64,000 nt of DNA, from the NCBI RefSeq assembly GCF_017353515.1, contig NZ_JAFMPY010000005.1, positions 1-64,000 of the forward strand, read 5' to 3'. The DNA comes from Jiella sonneratiae (lineage in GTDB: Bacteria > Pseudomonadota > Alphaproteobacteria > Rhizobiales > Rhizobiaceae). The notes under the pieces are model-generated. The model searched no databases and was not told the DNA's origin. It was given only the letters and a program-made list of their open reading frames with translations. Shown here piece after piece: positions 1-11,804 of this stretch; the stretch's first letter is position 1; each line of letters opens with the position of its first letter. The translations under genes were made by a program, and so were the position numbers.

Positions 1-919
1 GGCCCATGAAGGCCCTGAGGTCTTCCGCCTTGGCATGTTCGAGATCGGCCTGGCGCTGCTTGGCGTCGGCCTCGGAAACCCGGGCCGCCGCGGCCGCCTT
101 CTCCAGCGCGTCGCGCTCGATCGCCTGATCCTTGAACACCTGTACGGCGGTGGCCATCTCGCCGAGCTCGTCGCGCCGGCCGATCGCCGGAACCGCGATG
201 TCCTTTTCGCCCGCCGCCAGCCGGCGCATCGCGGCCGTCATCGCGTGGATCGGGCGCGAGATGGACCGGCTCATCAGGAAGGTGAAGAGGCCGACGAGGG
301 TCACGGCGAGAAGCGTCGTTCCGAGCTGCAGGTAGAACGACGCCCCGACATTCGCCTCCGTGGCCGCAAGTGTCTGCGCGAGTTCCTCATGGGCTTTCGC
401 CTCGAGATCGGCGAGGACGCCCGTGACGCGGTCGCCGGCATCGTCGATCGCATCGTCGATGGCGGAAAAGGCGCTGATGTCGGCACGCCGCTCGATCAGC
501 TGGACCAGCCTGATCACGATCGCCTCGTTCATCGCCGCGACGTCGGCGCCGAGGGTCTTGGCCTGCGCCGCCATGCCGAGCTTTGCGGCAAGGCTTTCGG
601 CAGCCTCGAGATGCGTCGTCAGATAGTCGGCATTGCGCTTGATGAGCGCCATGCGCTCGTCGTTGATGCGCCCCTCGTTCCGGTCGATGATCGAGTCCAT
701 CGCCGCCAGGACGAGCTCGATATTGGCGAGCCGCATGCTGCCGGCGATGCTGAGATCGCTGCGGACGTCCTCCGCTTCCCGCATGCTGGCTTCGACGGAC
801 TTGCCGGAAAAGAAGGAGATGGCGCCGACCACCGCGAAGGCGGCGATGGTCAGCACCAGCGTCGCGCGGAGCTTTCCGGCAACAGTCAGGCTCAAGGGAG
901 ATCTCGCGGCACTGCTCAT
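1..919 (-). CDS. Methyl-accepting chemotaxis protein, N-terminal part (cut by window edge)
   Basis: Transmembrane chemoreceptor. About 306 residues are visible, read leftwards from an ATG whose complement is at 917-919; the signalling domain lies beyond the window start. A first membrane segment lies near residues 10-34, followed by a helical sensory region of the four-helix-bundle type. A second membrane segment is near 190-212. A HAMP linker follows at about 213-270 (SRSISRPIHAMTAAMRRLA, then the DELGEMA heptad typical of HAMP AS2), then a charged coiled coil (ERDALEKAAAARVSEADAKQ). This order is diagnostic of the MCP family. The ligand cannot be told. The gene stands alone, with a 515 bp upstream gap before the hyuAB 3' end. 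Confidence 0.9.
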   Translation of the reverse strand, partial: MSSAARSPLSLTVAGKLRATLVLTIAAFAVVGAISFFSGKSVEASMREAEDVRSDLSIAGSMRLANIELVLAAMDSIIDRNEGRINDERMALIKRNADYLTTHLEAAESLAAKLGMAAQAKTLGADVAAMNEAIVIRLVQLIERRADISAFSAIDDAIDDAGDRVTGVLADLEAKAHEELAQTLAATEANVGASFYLQLGTTLLAVTLVGLFTFLMSRSISRPIHAMTAAMRRLAAGEKDIAVPAIGRRDELGEMATAVQVFKDQAIERDALEKAAAAARVSEADAKQRQADLEHAKAEDLRAFMG

Positions 920-1434
920 CTGTCGTCTCGCTTCGCGGAAAAGGGCGTTGAATTTCTGAATTGGCGGGCCGCCGGTGCTTCGCCGGAAAGGGCCGGCCTT
1001 CAGGTTTCACCAAAACCCGAACGGCTGGTCTTGCCTGGCGTTGACCGGCCTCCAGTAAGAAAGCATTAGGTGAAAATCGTAAAAAAAGCCCGATCATCCG
1101 GTAAGTCTGGCTGACGATACCAGTGCTTTACATGGACGATCGTTCCGACTTGAGGATTCGATCAAGTCGAATTGCAGCCATGGACGATGTCGTTTCAAAA
1201 AATACGCCGCCGGCGATCCGCGGGTGATCCGCGGGCGGTTTCGCCCGGACCCGACGCCGGCGAGGACGGGCGCGCGCCGAGCTCAGCCGTGGGGGGTCGG
1301 ACAGGGCCGGGAGAAGATTCCTCGGCAAACCCGTCGAACCGACCCCCTCGGACCGCCTGCCTTGGGACCGCCCCCTTGGGACCGATCCCGTCAGACCGGC
1401 GGACGGGGCCGCTGCCGCAACCCCCCGCCGGCCC
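920..1434. other. Intergenic region between chemoreceptor and hyuAB
   Basis: No convincing gene. The part near 1055-1100 is AT-richer (a run of seven A at 1081-1087) and probably carries the leftward promoter of the chemoreceptor. Small direct repeats are present: CATGGACGAT occurs near 1132 and again near 1180, GATCCGCGGGT-type units occur at about 1215-1235, and the unit TTGGGACCG is repeated near 1363-1385. The 3' end of hyuAB abuts this region; no clear terminator with a T-run is seen. Confidence 0.5.
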
Positions 1435-5325
<3,891 letters not shown>

Positions 5326-5332
5326 CCTGCTG

Positions 5333-5361
5333 GGTAATTGACCAATCGTCGGTAATTTACC
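5333..5361. promoter_or_regulatory. Twin operator-like palindromes between hyuAB and dctP
   Basis: GGTAATTTACC at 5351-5361 is a perfect palindrome around a central T and extends to CGGTAATTTACCG at 5350-5362. A near-copy, GGTAATTGACC, lies at 5333-5343, centred 18 bp away. Both sit in the AT-rich divergent region just upstream of the hyuAB start (5325) and about 80 bp from dctP. A repressor binding two sites on one face of the helix would cover both promoters. The winged-helix regulator at 8620 is the nearest candidate, but this is inference. Confidence 0.55.
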
Positions 5362-5437
5362 GGCAGATTATCAACGTATTTGACGCGAGGCAAATTCCAT
5401 GGAAGTCTCTTCTCACCGAACGACAAGGGAGCCCGAC

Positions 5438-6409
5438 ATGAAGCATCTGCCCACCCTCCTCCTCGCCGCCGGCGCGATCGCCCTGCCCGGCATGGCCGCT
5501 GCGCAGACCGCCTGGGACATGCCGACTCCCTATCCGGAGGGGAATTTTCACGAAAAGAACATCGCGCAGTTCGTCGAGGAGGTGAACCAGGCGGCCGGCG
5601 ACGCGGTCAAGATCACCGTCCACAACAACCAGTCGCTGATCAAGCATCCCGACATCAAGAACTCGGTGCGCGACGGCATCGTGCCGATCGGCGAACTGCT
5701 GGTCTCGCGGCTGTCGAACGAGGATCCGATCTTCGGCGTCGATTCCGTGCCGTTCCTCGCGACGAGCTACGAGGAGGCGAAGAAGCTCTACGACGCGCAG
5801 AAGCCCTTCATGGAAAAGGCGCTGCAAAAGCAGGGGCTGAAGCTCTTGTTCTCCGTGCCCTGGCCGCCGCAGGGCCTCTACACCAAGACCGACGTGACCA
5901 AGATGGGCGACCTCGAGGGCAAGAGCTTCCGCGCCTACAACAAGTCGACGGAAGAGCTCGCCAAAGAGGCCGGCATGATCCCGACCCAGATCGAGGCCTC
6001 CGACATTCCGACGGCGTTCTCGACCGGCCGCGTCGAGGCGATGATGACCTCGCCGTCGACCGGCGTCGATTCCAAGGCCTGGGACTTTCTGTCGAACTAC
6101 TACACGCTGAACGCCTGGCTGCCGCGCAACATGGTGATCGTCAACGAGCAGGCCTTCGAGGGCCTGCCGAAGGAAGCGCAGGACGCCGTCGAGAAGGCCG
6201 CCGCCGAGGCCGAGACGAGAGGCTGGCAGGCTTCCGAGGAAGAGACCAAACGCACGACGGATCTCTTGAAGCAGAACGGCATCAAGGTCGAGGAGCCCTC
6301 CGACGATCTGAAGCAGGGCTTCAAGAAGATCGGCGAGACGCTGACCGAGGCGTGGAAGAACGAAGCCGGCGACGACGGCGCCAAGCTGCTCGAGGCCTAT
6401 AAGAAGTAG
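5438..6409 (+). CDS. dctP: TRAP transporter substrate-binding protein (DctP family)
   Basis: Periplasmic solute receptor of a tripartite ATP-independent transporter. It is 323 residues long and starts at ATG 5438 behind AAGGGA (5425-5430). A Sec signal peptide ends near AMAAA-QTAWDMPTPYPEG. The body has the DctP fold signatures: FVEEVNQAAGDAVKITVHNN, the RDGIVPIGELLVSRLSNED segment and the IPTAFSTGRVEAMMTSPS hinge. First gene of dctPQM; the permease genes follow after a 364 bp gap that holds a repeat element, so the receptor message may be separated from the permease message. The partner gene hyuAB on the other strand suggests a cyclic amide or its product as ligand. Confidence 0.92.
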   Translation: MKHLPTLLLAAGAIALPGMAAAQTAWDMPTPYPEGNFHEKNIAQFVEEVNQAAGDAVKITVHNNQSLIKHPDIKNSVRDGIVPIGELLVSRLSNEDPIFGVDSVPFLATSYEEAKKLYDAQKPFMEKALQKQGLKLLFSVPWPPQGLYTKTDVTKMGDLEGKSFRAYNKSTEELAKEAGMIPTQIEASDIPTAFSTGRVEAMMTSPSTGVDSKAWDFLSNYYTLNAWLPRNMVIVNEQAFEGLPKEAQDAVEKAAAEAETRGWQASEEETKRTTDLLKQNGIKVEEPSDDLKQGFKKIGETLTEAWKNEAGDDGAKLLEAYKK

Positions 6410-6773
6410 GCTGCGCCGAGCTTCGACGCATCGTGCACCGCCTTCCGGTGCCTTGAGCATTCGGCAAGTGGGCGGATGGGGGGCGCCAGAACACCCCCCT
6501 CTGTCCTGCCGGACATCTCCCCCACAAGGGGGGAGATCGATCTTGCCGGAGCGCTTTCGCCCTTCCGCTGACGTCGGGATTCGCACATCCGCTGCGGATT
6601 GAGACAGCATCTGCTGAGGAGGCCGGGGCGGCGAAGCTGCCGATCTCCCCCCTTGTGGGGGAGATGCCGGCAGGCAGAGGGGGGTGCGACACAGCACGGC
6701 GCTTCTCTCCTGGCTGAGAGGCAGGAGGCGCCTGCGGCCTGCTCGACCAACCGACCAACCCCACCGAGGCCCC
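6410..6773. repeat. MITE-like repeat element between dctP and dctQ
   Basis: The gap holds two facing copies of a repeat of about 45 bp: 6494-6540 (CCCCCTCTGTCCTGCCGGAC...GGGGGGAGATCGA) and, reversed, 6641-6685. About 100 bp separate them. The pair forms long terminal inverted repeats, as in the elements at 55103-55296 and 59561-59735. The cores share GCGCTTTCGCC and GCGAAGCTGCC-like words. No transposase is encoded. Transcribed, the pair would fold into a large stem between receptor and permease, which could lower permease expression relative to receptor. Confidence 0.75.
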
Positions 6774-7310
6774 ATGCGACGCGCGCTCGACACCCTCTAT
6801 CTTGCGGCCGGATGGCTGGCGGCGCTCTGTCTCGTCGCGATCCTCCTCCTCGTCGCGGTGCAGGTGGGGGCGCGGCTCGTCGACTGGGGTCTCGTCTCGC
6901 TCGGCCTCAAGGCCACCGGCTTTTCCGTGCCGGGCCTTGCCGAGATCGGCGGCTTCCTGCTCGGCGGCTCCACCTTCCTCGCCCTGGCCGACACGCTGGC
7001 GAAGAACGTCCACATCCGCGTCGACCTCCTGACGACGCGGCTTCCCGCCAGGGCGCGGCAGATCCTCGACGGCCTCGTCGCCCTCCTCGGCGCGGCGCTT
7101 TCGGCCTTCGCCGCCTATGCGCTCGCGGCGCTGGCGATGAAGAGCTTTTCCTATGGCGACGTCTCCTACGGCCTCGTCGCGACCCCCCTCGTCATCCCGC
7201 AGGGCGCTCTCGCCCTCGGCCTCCTCGTCTTCACCATCGCGCTTCTCGACGAGGCGGTGCTCGCCTTCGGCGGCCGGGATCGCATCGCCGGCGGCGGAGA
7301 GGGCATCTGA
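6774..7310 (+). CDS. dctQ: TRAP transporter small permease (DctQ family)
   Basis: 178-residue four-helix membrane subunit that pairs with DctM. It begins MRRALDTLYLAAGWLAALCL. The family signature is seen in the first helix region (LLLVAVQVGARLVDWG), in the SVPGLAEIGGFLLGGSTFLALADTL block that DctQ proteins use for membrane arrangement, and in VHIRVDLL. Four hydrophobic segments are present. The stop codon overlaps the dctM start as ATGA at 7308-7312, so the two permease subunits are translationally coupled. Start chosen at ATG 6774; a longer upstream frame runs into the repeat element and is not believable. Confidence 0.9.
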   Translation: MRRALDTLYLAAGWLAALCLVAILLLVAVQVGARLVDWGLVSLGLKATGFSVPGLAEIGGFLLGGSTFLALADTLAKNVHIRVDLLTTRLPARARQILDGLVALLGAALSAFAAYALAALAMKSFSYGDVSYGLVATPLVIPQGALALGLLVFTIALLDEAVLAFGGRDRIAGGGEGI

Positions 7311-8617
7311 TGGACATGTTCACCCTTTCGGTGCTGCTCGTCGCGGTCCTCTTCGGCGCCCTCGCCCTCGGCCTCTGGGTGGCGCTCGCCCTGACGCTGA
7401 CGGCGCTCGCCGCGCTGCTCGCCCGCCCCTCGCTTCCCGACGCGCAGATCCTCGCCACCTCCTTCTGGTCGGCCTCGACCTCCTGGGACCTCACGGCGCT
7501 GCCGATGTTCATCTGGATGGGCGAGATCCTCTTCCGCTCGCGCCTGTCGGACGATCTCTTCGCCGGCCTCGCGCCGCTGATGCGCCGGCTGCCCGGCCGG
7601 CTCGTCCACGTCAACATCGTCGGCTGCGCGATCTTCGCGGCAATCTCCGGCTCCTCCGCCGCGACCACCCAGACGATCGGCAAGATCTCGCTCCCCGAAC
7701 TGAAGAAGCGCGGCTACGACGAGACAATCGCCATCGGCTCGCTGGCCGGCTCCGGCACGCTCGGCCTCCTGATCCCGCCCTCGATCATCCTCATCGTCTA
7801 CGGCGCCGCGGTGGAACAGTCGATCTCGCGCCTGTTCATCGCCGGCGTCCTGCCGGGCATCGTGCTGGCGCTCTTGTTCATGGGCTATGTCGCCCTCGCC
7901 GCGACGCTGAAACCGTCGCTGATGCCCCAGAACGCCGACGTCCTCGCCAGAGAGAGCAAGCTCAAGGCGGCGATGCGCATCGCCCCGGCGGTCCTTCTCA
8001 TCCTCGGCGTCATCGGGTCGATCTATGGCGGCATCGCCTCGCCGACCGAGGCGGCGGTCATCGGCGTCGTCATCGCGCTCGCCATCGCCAGAGCCCAGGG
8101 GGGCCTCTCCTTCGCCGCGTTCAAGGACGGGCTGATGGCGGCGACGCGGGTATCCGCGATGATCACCGTCATCCTCGCCGGCGCCGCCCTCGTCACGACG
8201 GCGATGGGCTTCACCGGCCTGCCGCGGGAACTCGCCTCGTGGATCGGCTCGCTCGGGCTGTCGCCCTACGCCCTCCTCTTCGCGCTCACCCTGTTCTTCA
8301 TGGTGCTCGGCTGCTTCCTCGACGGCATCTCGATGGTGGTGCTGACCACCTCGGTGATCATGCCGCTGGTCAATCAGGCCGGCTTCGACCTCGTCTGGTT
8401 CGGCATCTATCTCGTCATCGTCGTCGAGATGGCGCAGATCACCCCGCCGGTCGGCTTCAACCTCTTCGTCATCCAGGGCCTCACCGGCCAGGACATCTTC
8501 CGGATCGCCAAAGCGACGGCGCCGTTCTTCGGCCTGCTCGCGCTCATGGTGGTGCTGCTCGCCCTCTTTCCCGATCTCGCGCTGTTTCTGCCGCGCACGA
8601 TGTTTGCCGGAGGCTGA
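7310..8617 (+). CDS. dctM: TRAP transporter large permease (DctM family)
   Basis: 435-residue, about 12-helix ion-coupled transport subunit. It starts with the ATG overlapping the dctQ stop. Typical DctM stretches are SFWSASTSWDLTALPMFIWMG, the ISGSSAATTQTIGKISLPEL loop, GSLAGSGTLGLLIPPSIILI and, near the end, EMAQITPPVGFNLFVIQG. The full family length is present with no break. It forms the transporter with the products of 5438 and 6774. A regulator gene starts 2 bp after its stop, so the operon probably is dctPQM plus that regulator. Confidence 0.94.
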   Translation: MDMFTLSVLLVAVLFGALALGLWVALALTLTALAALLARPSLPDAQILATSFWSASTSWDLTALPMFIWMGEILFRSRLSDDLFAGLAPLMRRLPGRLVHVNIVGCAIFAAISGSSAATTQTIGKISLPELKKRGYDETIAIGSLAGSGTLGLLIPPSIILIVYGAAVEQSISRLFIAGVLPGIVLALLFMGYVALAATLKPSLMPQNADVLARESKLKAAMRIAPAVLLILGVIGSIYGGIASPTEAAVIGVVIALAIARAQGGLSFAAFKDGLMAATRVSAMITVILAGAALVTTAMGFTGLPRELASWIGSLGLSPYALLFALTLFFMVLGCFLDGISMVVLTTSVIMPLVNQAGFDLVWFGIYLVIVVEMAQITPPVGFNLFVIQGLTGQDIFRIAKATAPFFGLLALMVVLLALFPDLALFLPRTMFAGG

Positions 8618-8619
8618 GG

Positions 8620-9147
8620 ATGGCGGAGAAACACGGTGCCCGGCCGATCGGTCCGATCGTCTCCTCGGCCCACCTCGCCGACGGCGCGGCGCCGGCGCTG
8701 TCGGAGGTCGAGTTCGGTCTGATCCTCTCCTCCCACGCCTTCGAGCGCTGGATGGTCCGCTGCATGACGGCGGCGGGGGAAGGCGGGCTGACGGCGACGG
8801 AGATCCTCGTCCTTCACACCGTCACCCATCGCGGCAAGCCGAAGCGGCTCTCCGACATCTGCCTCGTCCTCGGCATCGAGGACACCCATCTCGTCACCTA
8901 TGCGATCAAGAAGCTGGAAGCCAAGGGCCTCGTTGCGCGGGAAAAGGCCGGCAACGAGCGGCTCGTCCAGGTCACGGAGGCCGGGCAGGGCGCCTGCGAC
9001 CGCTACCGCGAGCTGCGCGAGAGGATCCTCGTCGAGGGGATCGCCGAGCTCGGACTGCCGAAGGAGCGGCTGTCGGAGATCGCCCATCTCCTGCGCCTCC
9101 TCTCCGGCCATTACGACCAGGCGGCGCGCACGGCGGCGAGTTTATAG
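8620..9147 (+). CDS. MarR-like winged-helix regulator linked to TRAP operon
   Basis: 175-residue cytoplasmic DNA-binding protein. A winged-helix core of MarR type runs from about residue 35: AFERWMVRCMTAAGEGGLTA, TEILVLHTVTHRGKPKRLSD, then the recognition helix and wing (LGIEDTHLVTYAIKKLEAKG, LVAREKAGNERLVQVTEAG). The C-terminal helices would dimerise. The start at ATG 8620 is 2 bp after the dctM stop, so it is co-transcribed with the transporter. It is likely to regulate its own operon, possibly through the palindromes at 5333-5361; no effector can be named. Confidence 0.82.
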   Translation: MAEKHGARPIGPIVSSAHLADGAAPALSEVEFGLILSSHAFERWMVRCMTAAGEGGLTATEILVLHTVTHRGKPKRLSDICLVLGIEDTHLVTYAIKKLEAKGLVAREKAGNERLVQVTEAGQGACDRYRELRERILVEGIAELGLPKERLSEIAHLLRLLSGHYDQAARTAASL

Positions 9148-9170
9148 CGTCCGGACCCGAAGCGTCTGTA

Positions 9171-9199
9171 TTGTATCTTGCAATACAACTTGCTATGTA
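9171..9199 (+). promoter_or_regulatory. Promoter with overlapping palindrome for the DUF1778/GNAT module
   Basis: TTGTAT (9171-9176) and TATGTA (9194-9199) are spaced 17 bp apart and fit -35 and -10 boxes. TTGTAT-CTTGCA-ATACAA (9171-9188) is an inverted repeat with perfect 6 bp arms that overlaps the -35 box. A dimeric ribbon-helix-helix antitoxin binding here would shut off its own operon, the normal scheme for TacA/AtaR modules. Confidence 0.6.
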
Positions 9200-9219
9200 T
9201 CGTCCGTGAGGAGCACGCC

Positions 9220-9519
9220 ATGGCCAGTCTGAAAGACCGCCGCGAACATCCCATTTCCATGCGTTTGCCCGCCGGAGACGTCGATCTGATCGATCGCGCA
9301 GCGGCATTGCGTGGTCGCTCGCGCACGGACTTCGTTCGCGAGGCCGCCGTACGCGCCGCCGAAGACATTCTCATGGAAGCCCGCCTGATCCGCATGAGCG
9401 AGGATAGCTTTGCGGACTTCGTGGCGGCATTGTCCGCGCCTGCCCAGTTCGTACCCGAGATCGCCGAGGTGCTCGCCAGACCCGCCCCGTGGGAAGCGAA
9501 TGACGATCCAGAGAACTGA
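9220..9519 (+). CDS. DUF1778 antitoxin (TacA/AtaR-like)
   Basis: 99-residue antitoxin. The N-terminal half is a ribbon-helix-helix DNA-binding unit: ISMRLPAGDVDLIDRAAALR followed by GRSRTDFVREAAVRAAEDIL, the hallmark of DUF1778. The C-terminal half (FADFVAALSAPAQFVPEIAEV) is the part that wraps the toxin in known complexes. ATG 9220 follows GAGGAG at 9208-9213; an in-frame ATG 42 bp upstream sits inside the promoter and was not used. The GNAT toxin follows 5 bp downstream. The product should neutralise the toxin and repress the operon. Confidence 0.9.
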   Translation: MASLKDRREHPISMRLPAGDVDLIDRAAALRGRSRTDFVREAAVRAAEDILMEARLIRMSEDSFADFVAALSAPAQFVPEIAEVLARPAPWEANDDPEN

Positions 9520-9524
9520 CGAGC

Positions 9525-10058
9525 ATGGTATCATCGCCCGAACCGCTCGACGATGGACACGACGTATCAAGCTTCAGTTGCGGCAAGCCGGCGCTGGATC
9601 ACTGGCTGAAATTTCGCGCCCTATCCAACATGAGGAGAGGCTTCACAGCAGTCATCGTCGCCCATGAAGAAAAGCGCGTCGTCGGCTTCTACGGGCTATC
9701 GCCCTCGGCCGTGGCGCCGGACATCCTGCCACGAGCCATCCGCACAGGCCAGCCACCGGATCCTGTGCCCTGTCTTCTCCTCGGGCAGCTCGCGACCGAC
9801 GAAGCCTTTGCCGGTCGAGGGATCGGAACAGGTCTTCTCAGGCACGCGCTGTTGCGGGCTATATCCGCATCCCAGCTCATCGGTGGTCGCGCCCTGATGG
9901 TCCGGGCCGTGGACGATCCGGCGGCTGCGTTCTGGCGGCGGCGCGGCTTCGTGCCGAGCAGACGCGACCCTTTCATCCTCTTCCGTCCGATGGCCGATAT
10001 AGTCGATACGAGTTCGAAGACGGCAATGGGCCAGCCCGTCCCGCCATACCGACCTTGA
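9525..10058 (+). CDS. GNAT-family tRNA-acetylating toxin (TacT/AtaT-like)
   Basis: 177-residue GNAT acetyltransferase. Toxins of this type acetylate aminoacyl-tRNA and block translation. The acetyl-CoA pyrophosphate loop is visible as FAGRGIGTGLLRHALL. The N-terminal segment FSCGKPALDHWLKFRAL matches the F-CG-LD-WL pattern of TacT-type toxins, and FWRRRGFVPSRRDP is the usual C-terminal strand. Its partner antitoxin lies 5 bp upstream. A tail of about 25 residues after FRPMADI is not part of the core fold. Assignment to the toxin subgroup rests on the DUF1778 neighbour. Confidence 0.88.
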   Translation: MVSSPEPLDDGHDVSSFSCGKPALDHWLKFRALSNMRRGFTAVIVAHEEKRVVGFYGLSPSAVAPDILPRAIRTGQPPDPVPCLLLGQLATDEAFAGRGIGTGLLRHALLRAISASQLIGGRALMVRAVDDPAAAFWRRRGFVPSRRDPFILFRPMADIVDTSSKTAMGQPVPPYRP

Positions 10059-10097
10059 AGATCGAGTTCGGCGATCGATCTGCCGGAGAGCCTTTCC

Positions 10098-10784
10098 ATG
10101 TGCAACCTCTATTCCGTCACCAAGGGCCAGCAGGCGATCCGCGAGTTCGCCCGCGCGACCCTCGATCGGACCGGCAACCTGCCGCCGCTGCCGGGCATCT
10201 TTCCCGACTACGCTGCGCCGGTGGTGCGCAATGCCGCAACCGGCCGCGAGCTGACGATGATGCGCTGGGGCATGCCCTCCCCGGCCTTCGTCCTGAAGGA
10301 CCGCAAGGCCGATCCCGGCGTCACCAACATCCGCAACGTCAAGAGCCCTCACTGGCGCCGCTGGCTCGGACCCGAGCACCGCTGCGTCGTCCCCTTCACC
10401 AGCTTTTCCGAATACGAGGACCGGGCGGGCAAGAAGGTGCCGGTCTGGTTCGCCTTGTCCGCAGAGCGCCCGCTCGCCGTCTTCGCCGGCATCTGGACCG
10501 AGTGGACGAGCGTCAGGAAGGTCAAGGAAGGCGAGGTGACGGCCGATCTCTTCGGCTTCCTCACCTCCGAGCCCAATGCCGAGGTCGGCCGCGTCCATCC
10601 GAAGGCGATGCCGGTGATCCTGACCGAGCCGGCGGAGATCGACCTCTGGCTCTCGGCCCCCTGGAGCGAGGCCGCCGCGCTGCAGCGCCCGCTCCCCGAC
10701 GGCGCGCTCCAGGTCGTCGCGGAGGGTGCCCGCGAGGACGGCGGCGAGAGCGAGCCGCCGCCGGTCCAGCCGCGGCTGCTGTAG
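10098..10784 (+). CDS. SRAP-domain protein (YedK/HMCES-like abasic-site shield)
   Basis: 228-residue SRAP protein. The family links covalently to abasic sites in single-stranded DNA through Cys2, exposed after Met removal; here the protein begins MCNLYS. Other family blocks are [23 protein letters not shown], a [12 protein letters not shown] segment in place of the commoner FYEW form, and [19 protein letters not shown] with the active-site histidine. The C-terminal 30 residues are acidic and proline-rich. It follows the GNAT toxin by 39 bp but is probably independent. It is convergent with vapC. Confidence 0.92.
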   Translation: MCNLYSVTKGQQAIREFARATLDRTGNLPPLPGIFPDYAAPVVRNAATGRELTMMRWGMPSPAFVLKDRKADPGVTNIRNVKSPHWRRWLGPEHRCVVPFTSFSEYEDRAGKKVPVWFALSAERPLAVFAGIWTEWTSVRKVKEGEVTADLFGFLTSEPNAEVGRVHPKAMPVILTEPAEIDLWLSAPWSEAAALQRPLPDGALQVVAEGAREDGGESEPPPVQPRLL

Positions 10785-10852
10785 TGTCTCGAAGCATCGC
10801 CCGGTGGCAGGCCTGGCTGCGCCGCACGGCGCGTCGCGCGAAATGGGGCGCT

Positions 10853-11242
10853 CTACGCTGCCGGCGTGACGTCGGTCAGCGAAAAATCGCCGCCCTTGAA
10901 CAGCAGGCTTTCGCCTGTGGTCCTGGCGAGGGCGTAGGAGAAGCAGTCGCCGAAATTCAGCCCCGCCGGGTGCCGTCCCTTTCCGAAGCGCCGAAATGCA
11001 TCGACGGCGGCCCTGACCTGATCGTTTTCCAGGGGGACGACGACGATGTCCGCCCTCTCGCAAAAAACATCGAGTATCGCGAGACCCGGCTCGCCCCGCC
11101 GAGCGAGCGCGACGATCGACGCTTCGACCATGGTGGCGGCGGAGATGAGACGCACGGCATCCCGCCCGATCGCACCACGAAGAGCCGGGCTTTCGGCTTC
11201 GTTTTCGAGAATGGCAATCAGCGCCGAGCTGTCGATCACCAT
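10853..11242 (-). CDS. vapC: VapC toxin, PIN-domain ribonuclease
   Basis: 129-residue PIN-domain endoribonuclease toxin. The four acidic metal ligands are in place: D4 ([12 protein letters not shown]), a Glu in TMVEASIV near residue 41, Asp in NFGDCFSYALA near 99 and Asp in FKGGDFSLTD near 117. The ATG overlaps the vapB stop by one base at 11242, so the pair is translationally coupled. The length and motif spacing are those of the FitB/VapC group common in rhizobia. Target RNA cannot be told. Confidence 0.93.
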   Translation of the reverse strand: MVIDSSALIAILENEAESPALRGAIGRDAVRLISAATMVEASIVALARRGEPGLAILDVFCERADIVVVPLENDQVRAAVDAFRRFGKGRHPAGLNFGDCFSYALARTTGESLLFKGGDFSLTDVTPAA

Positions 11243-11499
11243 CAGCGCGGCAGACCGTCGTCGTCATAGCCGACGATCTCGTCCGGGGCGCGCGGATCGT
11301 TGACGGGCAACGCGGCGTAGCGCTGGACCAGTTCTTCGAGGTCGTCGGCGAGACTGCTCCGTTTTCCGCGCTTCACTCTTTCGCGGGCAAGACGCTCGGC
11401 GAGGGCGGTCCGCACCGCCTCAGTCAGCGTCTCGCCGGTCAGAGCGGCGACCTGGCGTGCCAAGCTGTCGGTCTCCGGATCCTTCAGGCTGAGCGCCAT
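11242..11499 (-). CDS. vapB: VapB-family antitoxin
   Basis: 85-residue antitoxin of the Rv0623 type. The N-terminal part [37 protein letters not shown] is the short ribbon-helix-helix DNA-binding segment. The C-terminal part ([19 protein letters not shown]) is the VapC-binding tail. The start at ATG 11499 is chosen because homologues begin with this segment; an upstream in-frame extension would translate a palindromic element. Only 14 bp separate the start from that element (11514-11589), so the vapBC promoter must lie within the repeat. Confidence 0.9.
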   Translation of the reverse strand: MALSLKDPETDSLARQVAALTGETLTEAVRTALAERLARERVKRGKRSSLADDLEELVQRYAALPVNDPRAPDEIVGYDDDGLPR

Positions 11500-11513
11500 G
11501 ATCCCCGTCCATT

Positions 11514-11680
11514 CTAGTGGTCCAATTCCGACATTTGGTACCGCTTTGTCGAGACCGCGCAGCAAATGTCGGGATCGAAAGACCACTAGCCAAGATTATG
11601 ATCCTAGTGGATTTTCGAATTTGACATTTGATACGACGCCTCACCCGATCGGGGCTCAAATGTCAAATTCAATCCACTAG
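11514..11680. repeat. Compound palindromic element, copy 1
   Basis: Two palindromes in a row. The first (11514-11589) begins CTAGTGGTC and ends GACCACTAG, with inner arms CCGACATTTG and CAAATGTCGG. The second (11604-11680) begins CTAGTGGATT and ends AATCCACTAG, with inner arms AATTTGACATTTGA and TCAAATGTCAAATT. A 14 bp spacer joins them. The same two-part unit with the same spacer occurs reversed at 21658-21826 and, decayed, at 29523-29655. It fills most of the gap between vapB and the GST gene. Confidence 0.88.
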
Positions 11681-11804
11681 AAAGCTCGTTCAATTCTATA
11701 ACGCCCGCAGCCCCGACGTCCAATGCTCGCCCGTCGCAATCCCGACACGATCGCCGGCGCATAACTGTGGCGGTATTCACTCTTTGTTCTCGAAAGGCGA
11801 CGTT

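Noticed and set aside
1355-1390. Short direct repeats (TTGGGACCG) as a possible iteron or CRISPR
   Set aside because: Only two or three short, imperfect units without regular spacers; no origin or cas genes nearby.
11628-11804. N-terminal extension of the GST through the palindromic element
   Set aside because: The extension translates repeat sequence. The GST family starts at the ATG at 11805, which has a ribosome site.
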